This document shows positions 17,712-29,489 of a DNA stretch of 29,489 nt, piece by piece. The notes under the pieces were generated by a model. It ran no database searches. It was not told the DNA's origin and saw only the letters and a program-made list of their open reading frames with translations. The DNA lies in contig PDIP01000121.1 in the NCBI GenBank assembly GCA_002811645.1, forward strand, positions 1 to 29,489, read 5' to 3'. Origin of the DNA: Corallochytrium limacisporum. Lineage: Eukaryota > Opisthokonta. The translations under genes were made by a program, and so were the position numbers. Positions within the stretch are counted from its first letter, which is position 1. The number at the start of each line of letters is the position of its first letter.

Positions 17712-18441
17712 TGCTCCTACGAGTTTACATGCTGATCTGAGGTCTCTCAAATTGCATACTGAGTCGGTCTCTGACAAAGAAAGAATGCCATAATGTGGAA
17801 ATGCTCGCACCATCAGGCACTTCAAAATAGCATGTCACATACCTGCACAGCCGCAGCAATTGCGGCCGGTGAAATTCTTGGCGAACTTTCGCCGGGTCCT
17901 GGGAGACCCACCCACCTCGGTGGCTGCAGAAGGAGGTCAACCAGTGGTGTTCAGGTAAGGGGGGAAGCCCTCTACATCAAAGGAGGGGGCCAGGGACCCA
18001 CCGGATTCGCTCCGGCACACAGCAAGCGAGCGAGGGAGAAGTAGCGGGAGATGGGCTAAGCAAACTGCCGGCGCACGACGGGCGATGGTGACCAAGAGTT
18101 GTCCTCGAGAGTGAGAAGCCTGGTCGAGCAATTAAACCCCATCCAGACACACAAGTGAAACAATTCAACACGAGTCTTGGTCTTTTTGGGTTTTTTTGTT
18201 TTTGTTGGTTTGCAAACTCTTCAATGTCTCCACAGGACACTGAAAGGGGCTTAGCAATGAGTGTATTGTTTGAGGCTTGGCTGCCAAAACCATTCCTTGT
18301 GACATGGGGGATAAGATATCATTTCGCGTTCAAGCACACACGAGCCAGTCCAGCTGCGCTGACAGAACGAAGCCAAACGACACGCATAGTACAATGAACA
18401 GAGAGTAAGGCTCAGGTTTACAATTGAAGACAGTTGACCGT
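17712..18441. other. intergenic region between beta-tubulin and BCS1
   Basis: This contains the 3' UTR of beta-tubulin and the upstream region of BCS1, both minus strand. A T-rich block lies at about 18181-18208. No gene and no long repeat is visible. Confidence 0.6.
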
Positions 18442-20156
<1,715 letters not shown>

Positions 20157-21622
20157 GTTTATGTGATGTAAAAAAGTCGACCGAGACACACTATGTAAAA
20201 TATGTAAGGGGTAAGAAAGTTCTGAAGGATCTCTCTGAGTGTCTTGAAGTAGTTAGTCTGATGTAGGTTTCTTGCTGGTGCCATCCAGGGGCGAAGCGCT
20301 CGTCGACGTCTGGTTTGTCTGTCTCTCCTGCGTCTTGTTAATCTTTCCTGCTGCGTTCAGCCTTTTTCACACACTAGATATGGACGCACACCCATTTTAA
20401 CGAAGTTCCACACAGGCAAAGCAGCTCCAACACTCATCCAAACGCCTTTTTACTTCACTCTCTTTGCTGCTTGGTTTGTCTTAGCATTTTGGGACAGCGA
20501 GTAACCTTTTCCCCCCGGAGGATGGATTCTGCTGGTGTTCTTCGGCTAAGAGGCGGTGCACAAAGTTTTCTTTTGTCTCTCTGGGCCTCGGCGCGTGTGC
20601 GTGTGTGTGTGAGTTCGGGTGTCTAAGGGCTGTGTGGTGAGCGCAACGGTGCAAACGTTTGCACAACAGCCCCCCCCCCCCCCCGGGTTCTTATCTGTTG
20701 CCACCGTTGTCTGTCCGCGAGTTTTGCTTTCTGCAACGGGTTCTGCGGAATTTTCCTTTTGCCTCTAATGTTCCACTGTCTGTTTCTGGTCCAACTGCCA
20801 ACATTTTCTGATTTGCGCGAGCAGAGTGGACCCCCATACACAATACATCACACCCACCATCGACTGCTGTACCTGGCAAGGGCACTTGCCATCTGGCCAC
20901 TTGTTGGCTGGAGAGACTAACGCTGTTGTTCAGGTAGGTCGAAAGTTTCCAAAGTGTGTCACGGCCGCGGGAATGAATGCGTAAGCGCATCCTCTAGATC
21001 GATGTGACATGTGGCCGCACCCATGCTCATCAAATCGCCATACATGGGGTGCGTACGTCATCGGAATACTTTGGTGATATGGTGGCGTATGTGGCCATGG
21101 CTATCACTTGGTAATGTCACCGCGGTAGAAAAAAAAAGACATGAAGGAAGACGTACATGTTAAAGGTCCGAACGCACCAATACCTAGCAGCTTGCACAGT
21201 GGTTCCGGGCATGGCAAAGGTTCCTGTTGAGCAGCGCATTAACAACTGGCTCCGCTGTCAAAGTAAAATGAATCTTGGGCAAAACGCCCTACCCCCGCCC
21301 TCGAATATCAACCCGCACCGGCGGTGGTGGGTCCCCATGATCGGGAGTCTATTTAATGTAGATGCGGGGCATGCAGGGCGGGTGGGGGGACGGCCTGGCC
21401 CGCTAGAGGGGATGGGCGGGGGTTTTTAAGTCGGGCAACGCGGTGAGAAGGACGATAGCTATGCGACTGAAAAGGGGAGCATCCTCAATGTGGACCTTGT
21501 GTAAAGAAGTGAGAGATGAACCTGTGGTGTCATATTGGGTAGCTAAACAATATGCCGTAAACAATTCAGAAATTACGGATTATGTACAACTGTGTGAATT
21601 GAAGCATGTAGCAAGGTTCACC
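20157..21622. promoter_or_regulatory. shared upstream region of beta-tubulin and PRP17
   Basis: These 1.47 kb between two divergent genes should hold both promoters. Visible elements are a short GT tract (about 20595-20611), a 16-bp perfect palindrome (20649-20664), a C15GGG tract (20670-20687), and a TATTTAA-like element near 21350 on the PRP17 side. The PRP17 reading frame stays open to about 21443, but this upstream part has no ATG in good context before 21623. Confidence 0.5.
20649..20687. repeat. 16-bp palindrome followed by C15GGG tract
   Basis: GTGCAAACGTTTGCAC (20649-20664) is a perfect palindrome; five bases later 15 C run into GGG. The block lies about 490 bp upstream of the beta-tubulin start. 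Confidence 0.8.
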
Positions 21623-23155
21623 ATGGACCAGCTTCAGGAATACGCCACATCGGAGTCCGATTCGGAACCAATAGAGGTCACTGTTCAGCCTCATATAGAT
21701 CTTGCCCCGAACTTTAATGTTAATAGTAAAGAAACCGCCACTAATGGGTCTGCGCTGGTGGCCGAGGGCGACATTGAGCCGGCTACCAAAACAACATACA
21801 CAGGGACAGTGGGTCGCGCAGTCGGAATAACTCCAGAAGCAGTCGAGCGGGCTCGGCAGGAGGAAGCTAAGCAGCAGCGGAAACGGGAGAAAAACACCAC
21901 AGTGAAGTCCTCAAAGAAACGGAAACAAGAAGATGTCACCTTCAATGCAGCCGGGCAGATTGATTTGGAGCAGTACAGTGGACCATTTGCAGCGCAAGAG
22001 ATCACGGCTCGGGCAGCTCCAAACGAGGAATCCACCGCCGCCAGTGTGCCATCAGCAAGCAGAGAGAGATTTCATCAGATTCACACCAGCGTTCTTCACC
22101 TTGAAAATCCGAATGATTCCCTCGGGCGATCTTTTATGTTCGCCCCTCGGGACACCGAAACAAATCTGTACGCCTCCGATCCACCAGAGTTTTGCAAGGC
22201 ACCCACTCGGCGTGTTCACACTTATGTCTGCGATCAACAGGGTGTGAGCTCTCTAGCTCTGCTGCGGTCAAGTGGGCACCTCTTCCTGTCCGGAGGCTTT
22301 GACGGATCGATTAAATTGTGGGAAACGTACAAAGAGCGCCGGCTATGTCGATCCTATTTCCACGGCAGTAACATCCGTGCTTTGGACTTTGACAGCCGCG
22401 GAGAGACGTTCTTGAGTTGTGGATGGAATCGCATGGTTGTTCTCTGGGATACAGAAACTGGGGCTCACAAGGCTACATTCGACATCAAAGGCCCGGCAAT
22501 GTGCGTCCGACACCATCCGGATCCCCTGCAGGAGAGTATGTTTTTAGTCGGTACCACTCGAAAAATAAAGCAGTTTGACAAGCGTCGAGCTGCGGAGAGA
22601 GGACCCGTCGCGGAAGTTAGAGTACCTATCACCGAACCCGTCCAGGTCTACGATCGGCATCAGTCAGAAGTCACGGCGATTGAATTTCTGGATTCCGGCC
22701 ATCAGTTTGTGTCAACTAGTTTCGATAAGTCCATCCGGCTGTGGGACTGGGAAGTACCTGTCGATGTGCGTGTGATCACCGAGGCTCGGGGATACGCTAT
22801 GCCCACACTGGGGCTGTCTCCGAACGGAAAAACCATGGTGGCACCAACATTAGACAATCGTTTGCGGTACTTGACTTATGCAACGGGCAAGCTCAAATTG
22901 AACACCAAGGATGAGTTTGAACACGGCCTCAACTTTGAAGGATACGCTTGCCAGCCTTGCTGGTCGCCGAGCGGCAATGTCGTCGCCTGCGGAGACAGCA
23001 CCGGTGCCTTAGCTTTTTGGAGCTTCCCTTCCAAACGCCGCATCCGCAAAGTACCGGCGCACAAGAAGACCTGTATTGCGACCGCCTGGCTGCCTCACGA
23101 ATCCAGCACGGTACTAACAGCATCATGGGATGACCGCATCAAAATCTGGGAGTGA
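21623..23155 (+). CDS. CDC40: pre-mRNA splicing factor Prp17 (CDC40), WD40 protein
   Basis: Prp17 joins the spliceosome around the second catalytic step. The protein has 510 residues in one exon. The N-terminus (1-145) is low in order, with an acidic SESDSE stretch at 10-15 and a basic cluster likely to be a nuclear signal at about 85-103. Seven WD40 repeats fill about 196-510; SGGFDGSIKLWE (223-234), TSFDKSIRLWDWEVPVD (365-381), YAMPTLGLSPNGK (391-403) and the final SWDDRIKIWE follow the order and spacing of human CDC40. The start is the first ATG with a strong context (ACCATGG); the open frame extends 60 codons further upstream without a good ATG. The stop overlaps a GTGAGT string that resembles a donor, but the protein is complete as read. 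Confidence 0.95.
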   Translation: MDQLQEYATSESDSEPIEVTVQPHIDLAPNFNVNSKETATNGSALVAEGDIEPATKTTYTGTVGRAVGITPEAVERARQEEAKQQRKREKNTTVKSSKKRKQEDVTFNAAGQIDLEQYSGPFAAQEITARAAPNEESTAASVPSASRERFHQIHTSVLHLENPNDSLGRSFMFAPRDTETNLYASDPPEFCKAPTRRVHTYVCDQQGVSSLALLRSSGHLFLSGGFDGSIKLWETYKERRLCRSYFHGSNIRALDFDSRGETFLSCGWNRMVVLWDTETGAHKATFDIKGPAMCVRHHPDPLQESMFLVGTTRKIKQFDKRRAAERGPVAEVRVPITEPVQVYDRHQSEVTAIEFLDSGHQFVSTSFDKSIRLWDWEVPVDVRVITEARGYAMPTLGLSPNGKTMVAPTLDNRLRYLTYATGKLKLNTKDEFEHGLNFEGYACQPCWSPSGNVVACGDSTGALAFWSFPSKRRIRKVPAHKKTCIATAWLPHESSTVLTASWDDRIKIWE

Positions 23156-24127
23156 GTATCTCACTAATCAATAATATATTTACAGTATATTGAAATATTT
23201 TTTTTATTTATGATTTGATTTTTTCCTTCGTCCTCTCTCTCTCTCTCTCTCTCTTAGTGTTGTTGGTTTTTAATGCCGCTGCCTCCATATGGCCAGATGC
23301 ACAGTGCAGAATTTGGTCACTGTCTGAGGATTGAAACTTTCCACTGTTGCCAATGGAGTCAGGTTTGGTCCACGGCGTCGTAGTAGTAAGAAAAAATGGG
23401 GAACAAATAGTACCGGCGGGCTGTGGTCGATCGTCTTGGTGAAGAACCTCGTCGGCGAGAGACTGAGCTTTAAAGCAACACACACCGCCGCGATCGATAG
23501 CGGGTTCTGAGTGGCGGATCCCCGATTTACCTTGCGGTCATAGATGATCATCAAGGTGAACACTCCTTTGGTAGTTGGAAGTCCCCAAACGTCCGAACCG
23601 CACGCGAGAGCGGCACCGCAAACCTTCTAAGAACTAAGGTGGGGTGGTGAAGAGACACAGAGAGAAAGAATGCCTTGCTCAACAGAAGCCGATACCCAGT
23701 GCCAACGCCCTCTGTTCTGATTTTTGACCGGAGACGATTGTGGACCGGACATAGGGTATTGTAGAACTTATTAGAACTCTGTTGTCTGCTGTGTGAATCT
23801 TGGGATCGACCTCCCAGGCCTACTCTCGGTCCAGGTACCGCACCCCTCACCTTCCCCGCGTATGAATGCTCTGCAAGCACACTGTGACCGTTGTTTCACA
23901 TCCTACACGCTGGAGAATCCGCGAGACATGGGGGAGACAGCCTTGGAAGGAGAACAGAAAACGTGAAAGTCAGGCTAATTTGGAATGGATAATGATGCTA
24001 GACATGTATGTATGTACATAACGTACTTGCTAAATGAAATTATGGAGATGGAAGTGTAGGGACATAGCAAATAAAAGACATGGACTATGAAGAAAAATAT
24101 GGAAAGGATATGTGTGGTGCGAGTGCT
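23156..24127. other. convergent intergenic region, PRP17 / DUF1765-like gene
   Basis: An AT-rich start (about 23165-23220) is likely PRP17 3' UTR. A CT microsatellite follows at 23232-23254. No gene is supported. Confidence 0.6.
23232..23254. repeat. CT microsatellite
   Basis: About eleven CT units just downstream of PRP17. Confidence 0.9.
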
Positions 24128-25990
24128 CTAAAAGTCGACAGAGCTACCGAGGCCGGGCATGTCGTTGTTGGGTATCCGGTACCTACCAAGAGTTTGTAGC
24201 CTCTGGAGGCCTTGTTCGACCATGACGCACCCAGAACGGGTATCAACATGCGCCTCGGGCGCGGTAGCGTCGCGGTCGCCGACCTTACGCACGCGATCGC
24301 GAAGCAGGGCTGCCAGCCAGGCGTTGTGCTTGCGTTGCTCGCTGACAGAGATTCCGCGGGGTGTGTTTACGTCGTCGAGACTGAAGAAGCAGTTTACCAG
24401 GGTTTCGTAGAACTCATCGCGGACATTGTTGTGCCAGTGCAGGAAGAATTTCTCAAAGATGCTCTGAGTCATTATGAGTTCAATGATGGCCTTGCGCGTA
24501 AGACCATTGAAGACGGTCCAGGCACTGCGAATGAACCGTAGCACAGTCTCTAGAATCTGGAAGTGCTCACCGGTCAGTAAGGCCTTGATGCCACGCACTA
24601 ACGCCTTCATAACAGGTCCATCGCCATTACCGGGAATGATTGGGGTGGTCGATACCATCCGCGCAGCGGATAGCGAATTGACAATGCTCGAAATGAAGTC
24701 TGTCAAGCTCAGAACATCTTCGAGACTGTGTGGATTGACCTGCTTGAAGAACACCTCGCAGAGGGCCTCCAGGACTACGGGGTTGCTGCACACGACTGTC
24801 AAGCACTCTACACACTGTGGGCTGGTGCGGCACAGAGTACGCTTGGCAGTGGCATTGAAGGCGGTAGACTTCGTCCTAGCAATCGGGCTCATGGCTCGTT
24901 GGAAAGCGATGAGTAGGAGACTAGCGTAGCCTGGGATTGCGGACCAGTCTACTGCCGTCTTGCCGTCACCTAACTCAAAGGAGTGTTGTCTACGACCCTC
25001 GTCCAGAATACGGGTGATCAGCGCATCTTGTAAATCATGCTCGCAGATGTACGCCATGCAGGAGATGAGACTATGGTTCTGTTCAAGGTCCTCTTCATAG
25101 GCACCTTCAGCCTGATCAACTGTGGTGTTGTCCTGGGGCATCCTGATGTTAAGTTGATGCTGTTCACGAAGATTCTTCACAGCACACTTCGTCGTAATGA
25201 CGCATTCATTAGTAATGGTGCGCAACTGGTTCACGTATTTGTCAGCATTCACGTTGGCCCTGGATGGGCTGTTGGGGCGCGGCATGAGTGCTGCAAGCAT
25301 GGCCTTGGAAATACCAGGGCTGCCTAGGTACAGGCAGGCGAGAATCTCCAAGGCAGGGAGACTGGTTTCTGCCTCGTTCAAGCTGAGCAGGCCCATACAT
25401 ACATCCAGAGTTTTCAGCATGTATGTGCAGCGCTCAAACCCAATGCTGGAGTGCCGCAGCAAATTGGATTTGACCAATTCGCTAGTGAGGGCCATTTCGG
25501 TGGAAGTGGGGGCGCGGTCGGCGGCAATCTTCAGAGACATATCCGCCAGAACCTTAGACCACAGCATGAGGGCGCACTTACGGACCTCTGCTCCGCAAGT
25601 GTCCCCTGTGGACTGCTTCTCGAGGTCACGGAACATGACCCGAGAATCATGTAACAAACATGAGCTGTTTGTCACATACCTTGGATTGCACAGGTTGTGA
25701 ACTCTGTGACAGAAGACTTGAGGCACAGTTGTGTATGTCATGGGCACAAAGGCCGGTCGAAACTTTTGCCGAGGCCCCGCTGACCGATGGGTCAGCGCAT
25801 CTTGTCTTGAGAAAGGTATTCTCTCGACGGCCTGGTTTTCAGTGTATGTTTGGGTCAGATCACTGATATCAGCGATTGACCTCCGGTGCTGCCGCCTAAA
25901 GCTCATCGTCGTCTGAGTGTGTTCCTCCGTCTTCTCCTGAGCGACTGACGATGAGGTTGGCCGCCGCCGGCTTTTCCACAGGAATCCCAT
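24128..25990 (-). CDS. uncharacterised 620-residue protein, possible DUF1765 family
   Basis: This is a long intact single-exon frame with even codon use, a strong ACCATGG start and a TAG stop. I cannot assign a function. The first ~50 residues are basic and polar and probably disordered. The remainder looks mostly helical, with repeated Leu-rich segments such as 215-235, suggesting an ARM/HEAT-like solenoid. The C-terminal block at about 458-540 contains RFIRSAW, a FEKFFLHWHNNVRDEF segment (core HWHNNVRDEF at 518-527) and YETLVNCFF; this pattern of an HW pair followed by VR and a hydrophobic helix resembles the DUF1765 domain known from fungi and amoebae. That resemblance is from memory and tentative. 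No membrane helix or signal peptide is evident. It is convergent with PRP17. Confidence 0.85.
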   Translation of the reverse strand: MGFLWKSRRRPTSSSVAQEKTEEHTQTTMSFRRQHRRSIADISDLTQTYTENQAVERIPFSRQDALTHRSAGPRQKFRPAFVPMTYTTVPQVFCHRVHNLCNPRYVTNSSCLLHDSRVMFRDLEKQSTGDTCGAEVRKCALMLWSKVLADMSLKIAADRAPTSTEMALTSELVKSNLLRHSSIGFERCTYMLKTLDVCMGLLSLNEAETSLPALEILACLYLGSPGISKAMLAALMPRPNSPSRANVNADKYVNQLRTITNECVITTKCAVKNLREQHQLNIRMPQDNTTVDQAEGAYEEDLEQNHSLISCMAYICEHDLQDALITRILDEGRRQHSFELGDGKTAVDWSAIPGYASLLLIAFQRAMSPIARTKSTAFNATAKRTLCRTSPQCVECLTVVCSNPVVLEALCEVFFKQVNPHSLEDVLSLTDFISSIVNSLSAARMVSTTPIIPGNGDGPVMKALVRGIKALLTGEHFQILETVLRFIRSAWTVFNGLTRKAIIELIMTQSIFEKFFLHWHNNVRDEFYETLVNCFFSLDDVNTPRGISVSEQRKHNAWLAALLRDRVRKVGDRDATAPEAHVDTRSGCVMVEQGLQRLQTLGRYRIPNNDMPGLGSSVDF

Positions 25991-26448
25991 GGTTAAGCTA
26001 TACTATCGAAAGTTCGCGTTTTCGTTTCTTTATTCTCAATCCATTATGCTACTCAACAGTATCCCTAGGTTCCACCCTATCCGTTTTGTACCAAGGATGG
26101 ACGTAAAGTCAGCGATTCGTTTGATGGTCCACAATCGTCCGTGTCCATCCATTTTGGGGGAGAAACCTCCAGCAATGGTCTCTCCGTTCCATGTTGGTAC
26201 AGCCACAATTGCGCATAAGTGGACAGCAGGAGTGCCGTAAGCAGGAGGTGAAAGGGAAGCGAAGGAAGCTTTAGAAGAGTTTCGACAAAGGGGCGAAAGG
26301 GAAGGTGGGGTGGGAGAGGGGGACGGGAGATGGAATCGGCGCAGTTTGGAATCCCCTTCCATCCAGTGTAGAGTTTGGAATCCCTCCCGAATAGCACGAG
26401 AGATATTCGCCCAACCCAGCCCCCTCCCCTCCCCGCCTGCTCCACCCT

Positions 26449-26449
<1 letters not shown>

Positions 26450-26496
<47 letters not shown>

Positions 26497-26520
26497 CCGG
26501 GGGGGGGGGGGGGGGGGGGG
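26450..26520. repeat. C46-GCC-G22 tract
   Basis: Forty-six C are followed by GCC and then twenty-two G. It is a near-perfect inverted repeat and the longest homopolymer in the window. It could form a hairpin, a G-quadruplex on either strand or an i-motif, and may mark an assembly weakness. Confidence 0.95.
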
Positions 26521-28612
26521 AGGAGGGGAGGGGACAAGGCCTCCTCGGAAAGAGGGGGTTTCCCCGTTCCAGGGCCCCGGAGGACTAAGCTAGAGAGCGC
26601 ATCATTTCTGCTACGTGGAGAGACGTAGTGAGCAGTGCACCAGTCACATCTTTCTCCCTTCTTTCCCCCTTTGGAAAGGAGAAATTGTGCACCTGCCGGT
26701 CCCAACTGTTTGCTGTTCAATGGGCGGACGGGGAGGAAAGGGATGTGAGGTCCCAACCATAACACTAGATACTCTTCACTCAGTTGAGAGCGTTCCATCT
26801 ACTGAGCCTCCCCTTTCCCCCTCCCCCTTTCCCTTCTCGTTCCTCCTTCCTTTCTGGTCTATTCAACTGAGTGCCATGCTCTGGATGTGTGCTAGTTTGT
26901 AGCGCTTTGCGCAGGTGGCATCGTAATGCGGATGACAAGAGAAGGAATGCAAATGAGGGGGGAAAAGAGAGAGAGGAGGGGAAGGGCCGCGGGGGAAGAA
27001 GAGGGCACCAAGGAAAGGGGGGGGGGGAAGGGTGTGCCGTGCGTATGCGTACCCTCTAGTGCTCTCCGCGAGAGTGCGTATGGAGTGTACGTGTACTAAT
27101 CTGCCTTGCGTTCAGCTCAATGTAATTTTGGTGTGGAGCATGGAGTGCAACTATCAGGTAAGGAAGGCGAGAGTGGTTTTGGAAGAATGCTGGAGGCCAA
27201 GGGAGGGGCCATTGATCTCACCGGGGAATTTTCAGCCTCCTCCACAGGCCCCCTCCCTCCCCTCCGGGCTTTCCGAAACAAAAAAGCCAGAGCTCCACGA
27301 CGACCCCGCGGTGTTTCCCTCACCTGGTTTCTCGATTTCAGTGGCAAAGATGGATTTGAGATCTCATCTCGCACGCTGAACTTGGAGATGACTACATACG
27401 TACAGTACCAGATGGAAAAGGCCAATCCCGGGAGAGGACTTTCGGCAATTAGTTGTACAGGTGGAGCTTCCAAACCTCTGATCAAAAGATCATGAGATGA
27501 CGATTGATTGTTGTGCTTGTGTTTCACGGGCCGAAGGTGCCGGCGAGGCAAAGGGAGGAAACGAGAAGAGGGATTCGCGAACTCGGTCACGGTATATGTT
27601 GTACCACAGCCATTGACCCACAATGCAAAGAGTTCCAAAACTTTCGTCTGTTCTTTGTGAGACCACATGAACCAAATTTAGGAAACTTTTCCGATTGCGG
27701 GAGTGGAGAGGGAGTGGAGAATAGAGGAGGGGGAGATTCGAGAAAGTGGCTAGACAGTCGCGCGCGAGTTCGAATACGCCTGTACGTCCGTACGGGAAGA
27801 AGTAGGTAGTACAAGCACGAAGGCACGTCAAGGGGAAAGGGAGGAAGGAAACGGCTTGCTGCTCCTCGCCCTTCCGGGGGCTCCGGACGCCCTGAGGGGG
27901 TGGAAGCGATGTTTGAGGGGGTGGAAGGAAACTGGAGGAGTATAATCCAAAACGCACACCAACTTGCCCGTTCCGGGGAGGCGCCATCCTTATGTAGTGT
28001 ATTCGTGATATTAGGAAGGCAGCGTTGGTGAACAAATGAAGATTGCACGATAAAAACAATACCCACAATCGCAGAGGCTTGGGATGCCTCGCCATGTCAG
28101 AAACTCACGGCCCAAGCAGCTCATGTACGGGCTCAAAGATTTGAGTTCTAGTATACTATATTGCGAACTGCTTTGTCCGGATCAGGGGCCCTGGGTCATT
28201 CCCGGCCGGAGACGGGACGCCGAATCCGCAATCATTGTCATGCATGTCCGATCGGTTCGAAAGGTGTGTTGTTGGCTCAGATACTGTGGGGGAACCGAGC
28301 ATCTGACAAGGTATCAAGAGGACAAGGAGTGGTGGAGCGAAAGGAATAAAGGAAAATGTGAGGAAATGACGAGTATTATGATTTGTCCCCGAGAGTATCT
28401 GATGGACATCCACTACTCGAGTCAAATTAGATGGCAATCGAGATTTCCGTCTTTTGACCCTTCAAAATGAACGAGAACGACGTCAGTTGATGATGACCGA
28501 GACAAGAAGGATCAAGTGAGCATACCTGATACAGTTACACAATCACTCACACACCCTGACACTGACACAGTCTCAGACACTGAAACAGATTCTACCATGG
28601 GCACATAGACAC

Positions 28613-28650
28613 GCACACACACACAGGGAGGGAGAGCGAGAGAGAGGCAG

Positions 28651-28684
<34 letters not shown>
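28613..28684. repeat. CA / GA / CA compound microsatellite
   Basis: A short CA tract, a GA-rich segment (about 28627-28648) and about sixteen CA units at 28652-28683. The flanking 28540-28600 is a degenerate CTGACACAG/CAGACACTG pattern. Confidence 0.9.
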
Positions 28685-28687
<3 letters not shown>

Positions 28688-29489
28688 CTCAGACGAAGAC
28701 AGTGAGAGAGAGGCGGACAAAACCACAGTAGCCGTGGACGGCTGATACAGGGGACACGAGCCCACTAACACAACAAGACATAGACAAGTGATCCCTTTAT
28801 TTGTCAGCGGAAGAATCACAGTATGCAAAGAACATTTGGGTGCGACCGTATTTGGAGGAGGATTTCCATACTCTTTGTTATGAAGTGTTGGATGGGCTGA
28901 CAGAGACGGAGGGAATCAGAGAAACCTCTAGATTTCATTCTGACGCAGACGCCGCAGCGTGACTAACGGGTTAGCTCCTTTGATGTGTTTGGAATGTACC
29001 TTGGCACTTCCATAGATTCCGCGAGGGGCCATACAGAACAAATATAAGGGGCATCCGGTTTCGACAGACACGACGTGCTCAATGAGTAACACCATTTCCC
29101 TTTTTCCCCGCGCGGAAGCGGTAAAACGGAATGTTCTGTCTTTTTCACCCGTTCAAATAATAAGCAGGACGCAAACGGGTATTCAATGCAAGTCATAGGA
29201 ATCCGCTACATTTCGGGACCCAATATATGTAACTCTTGGCTTTGAAAGAATTATTAGGTGCCCCAGGCACCAAGTCCGGAAACTATTAGCAAGCAGTGAA
29301 ATGTGTCTGTATTCCATTGACTGCTGCCGCTCACAGGGGACATACATGAATGTTGGCCCAACAATTGTTACTTGTAGTAAGCACTTCTTGGAGAATAATA
29401 CTATCCTCTGAGTTGAATGTATACTCCGTATCCAACCAAAATTTTCGTTCGAAAATATATACCGGATCGTGATTTATATGATTATTTAT

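Larger units (their letters stand above)
25991..29489. other. gene-free 3' end of the window
   Basis: No supportable gene. Open frames such as 26271-26798 (minus strand), 27490-28095 (minus strand) and 28084-28470 (plus strand) lack recognisable domains and overlap one another. The first few hundred bases should hold the promoter of the DUF1765-like gene. Structures include the C46/G22 tract, an 11-G run at 27017-27027, a CA microsatellite, a small hairpin at 29257-29271 and an interrupted palindrome at 29441-29456. Confidence 0.6.

Noticed and set aside
17712-17825. N-terminal extension of BCS1 to 17813 or beyond
   Set aside because: The ATG at 17813 has C at -3, and the extra residues have no Bcs1 similarity; the codon at 17825 is TTG. 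The 17711 start puts the membrane helix where it is expected.
21443-21622. 60-codon upstream extension of PRP17
   Set aside because: It begins with GTG, its composition differs from the gene, and the ATG at 21623 has an ideal context and matches the acidic start of Prp17.
23148-23160. GTGAGT at the end of PRP17 as a splice donor to a further exon
   Set aside because: The protein already ends at the last WD40 strand like human CDC40, and no following exon with family similarity is visible.

Overview
This is nuclear DNA from a eukaryote, very probably an opisthokont. Ten protein genes can be read with confidence, and all encode conserved eukaryotic proteins: cytochrome c oxidase subunit IV, eIF1, proteasome alpha4, a cathepsin D/proteinase A type aspartic protease, Mix23, a NUDT6-type Nudix hydrolase, Bcs1, beta-tubulin, the splicing factor Prp17 and an uncharacterised protein that may belong to the DUF1765 group. 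Several proteins resemble animal versions more than yeast ones (COX4, NUDT6, cathepsin D, tubulin). With low intron density and no multicellular gene architecture, this suggests a unicellular relative of animals; a teretosporean such as Corallochytrium would fit, but the species cannot be fixed from sequence alone. Only COX4 and beta-tubulin have introns. These are 116-371 bp long, with GTA(A/G)GT donors, ACAG or CTACAG acceptors and CTAAC-type branch points about 40 nt upstream.

Layout: 1-1086, no gene; 1087-1876, COX4 (+, three exons); 1877-6311, a 4.4 kb gene-free stretch rich in microsatellites and G/C runs; 6312-6650, eIF1 (+); 7387-8148, proteasome alpha4 (-); 9191-10423, aspartic protease (-); 10424-14159, a 3.7 kb gene-free stretch; 14160-14654, MIX23 (-), divergent from NUDT6 (+, 15264-16145), which meets BCS1 (-, 16179-17711) tail to tail with 33 bp between stop codons; 18442-20156, beta-tubulin (-, two exons), divergent from PRP17 (+, 21623-23155); 24128-25990, a 620-residue unknown protein (-); 25991-29489, a gene-free stretch with a C46/G22 tract and a (CA)16 repeat. 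Coding sequence is about 35% of the window.

The genes are mostly housekeeping and form no operon or single pathway. The one functional grouping is mitochondrial: MIX23, NUDT6 (with a presequence-like N-terminus) and BCS1 are contiguous at 14.2-17.7 kb, and COX4 is also mitochondrial. I found no mobile element, CRISPR array, tRNA or rRNA, and no convincing undescribed multi-gene system. The observations most worth following are: the weak start context of eIF1, unlike the other nine genes; a myristoylation-type N-terminus on the Mix23 homologue; the 33 bp tail-to-tail NUDT6/BCS1 pair; recurrent C-run/G-run palindromes confined to non-coding DNA; and the DUF1765-like protein.
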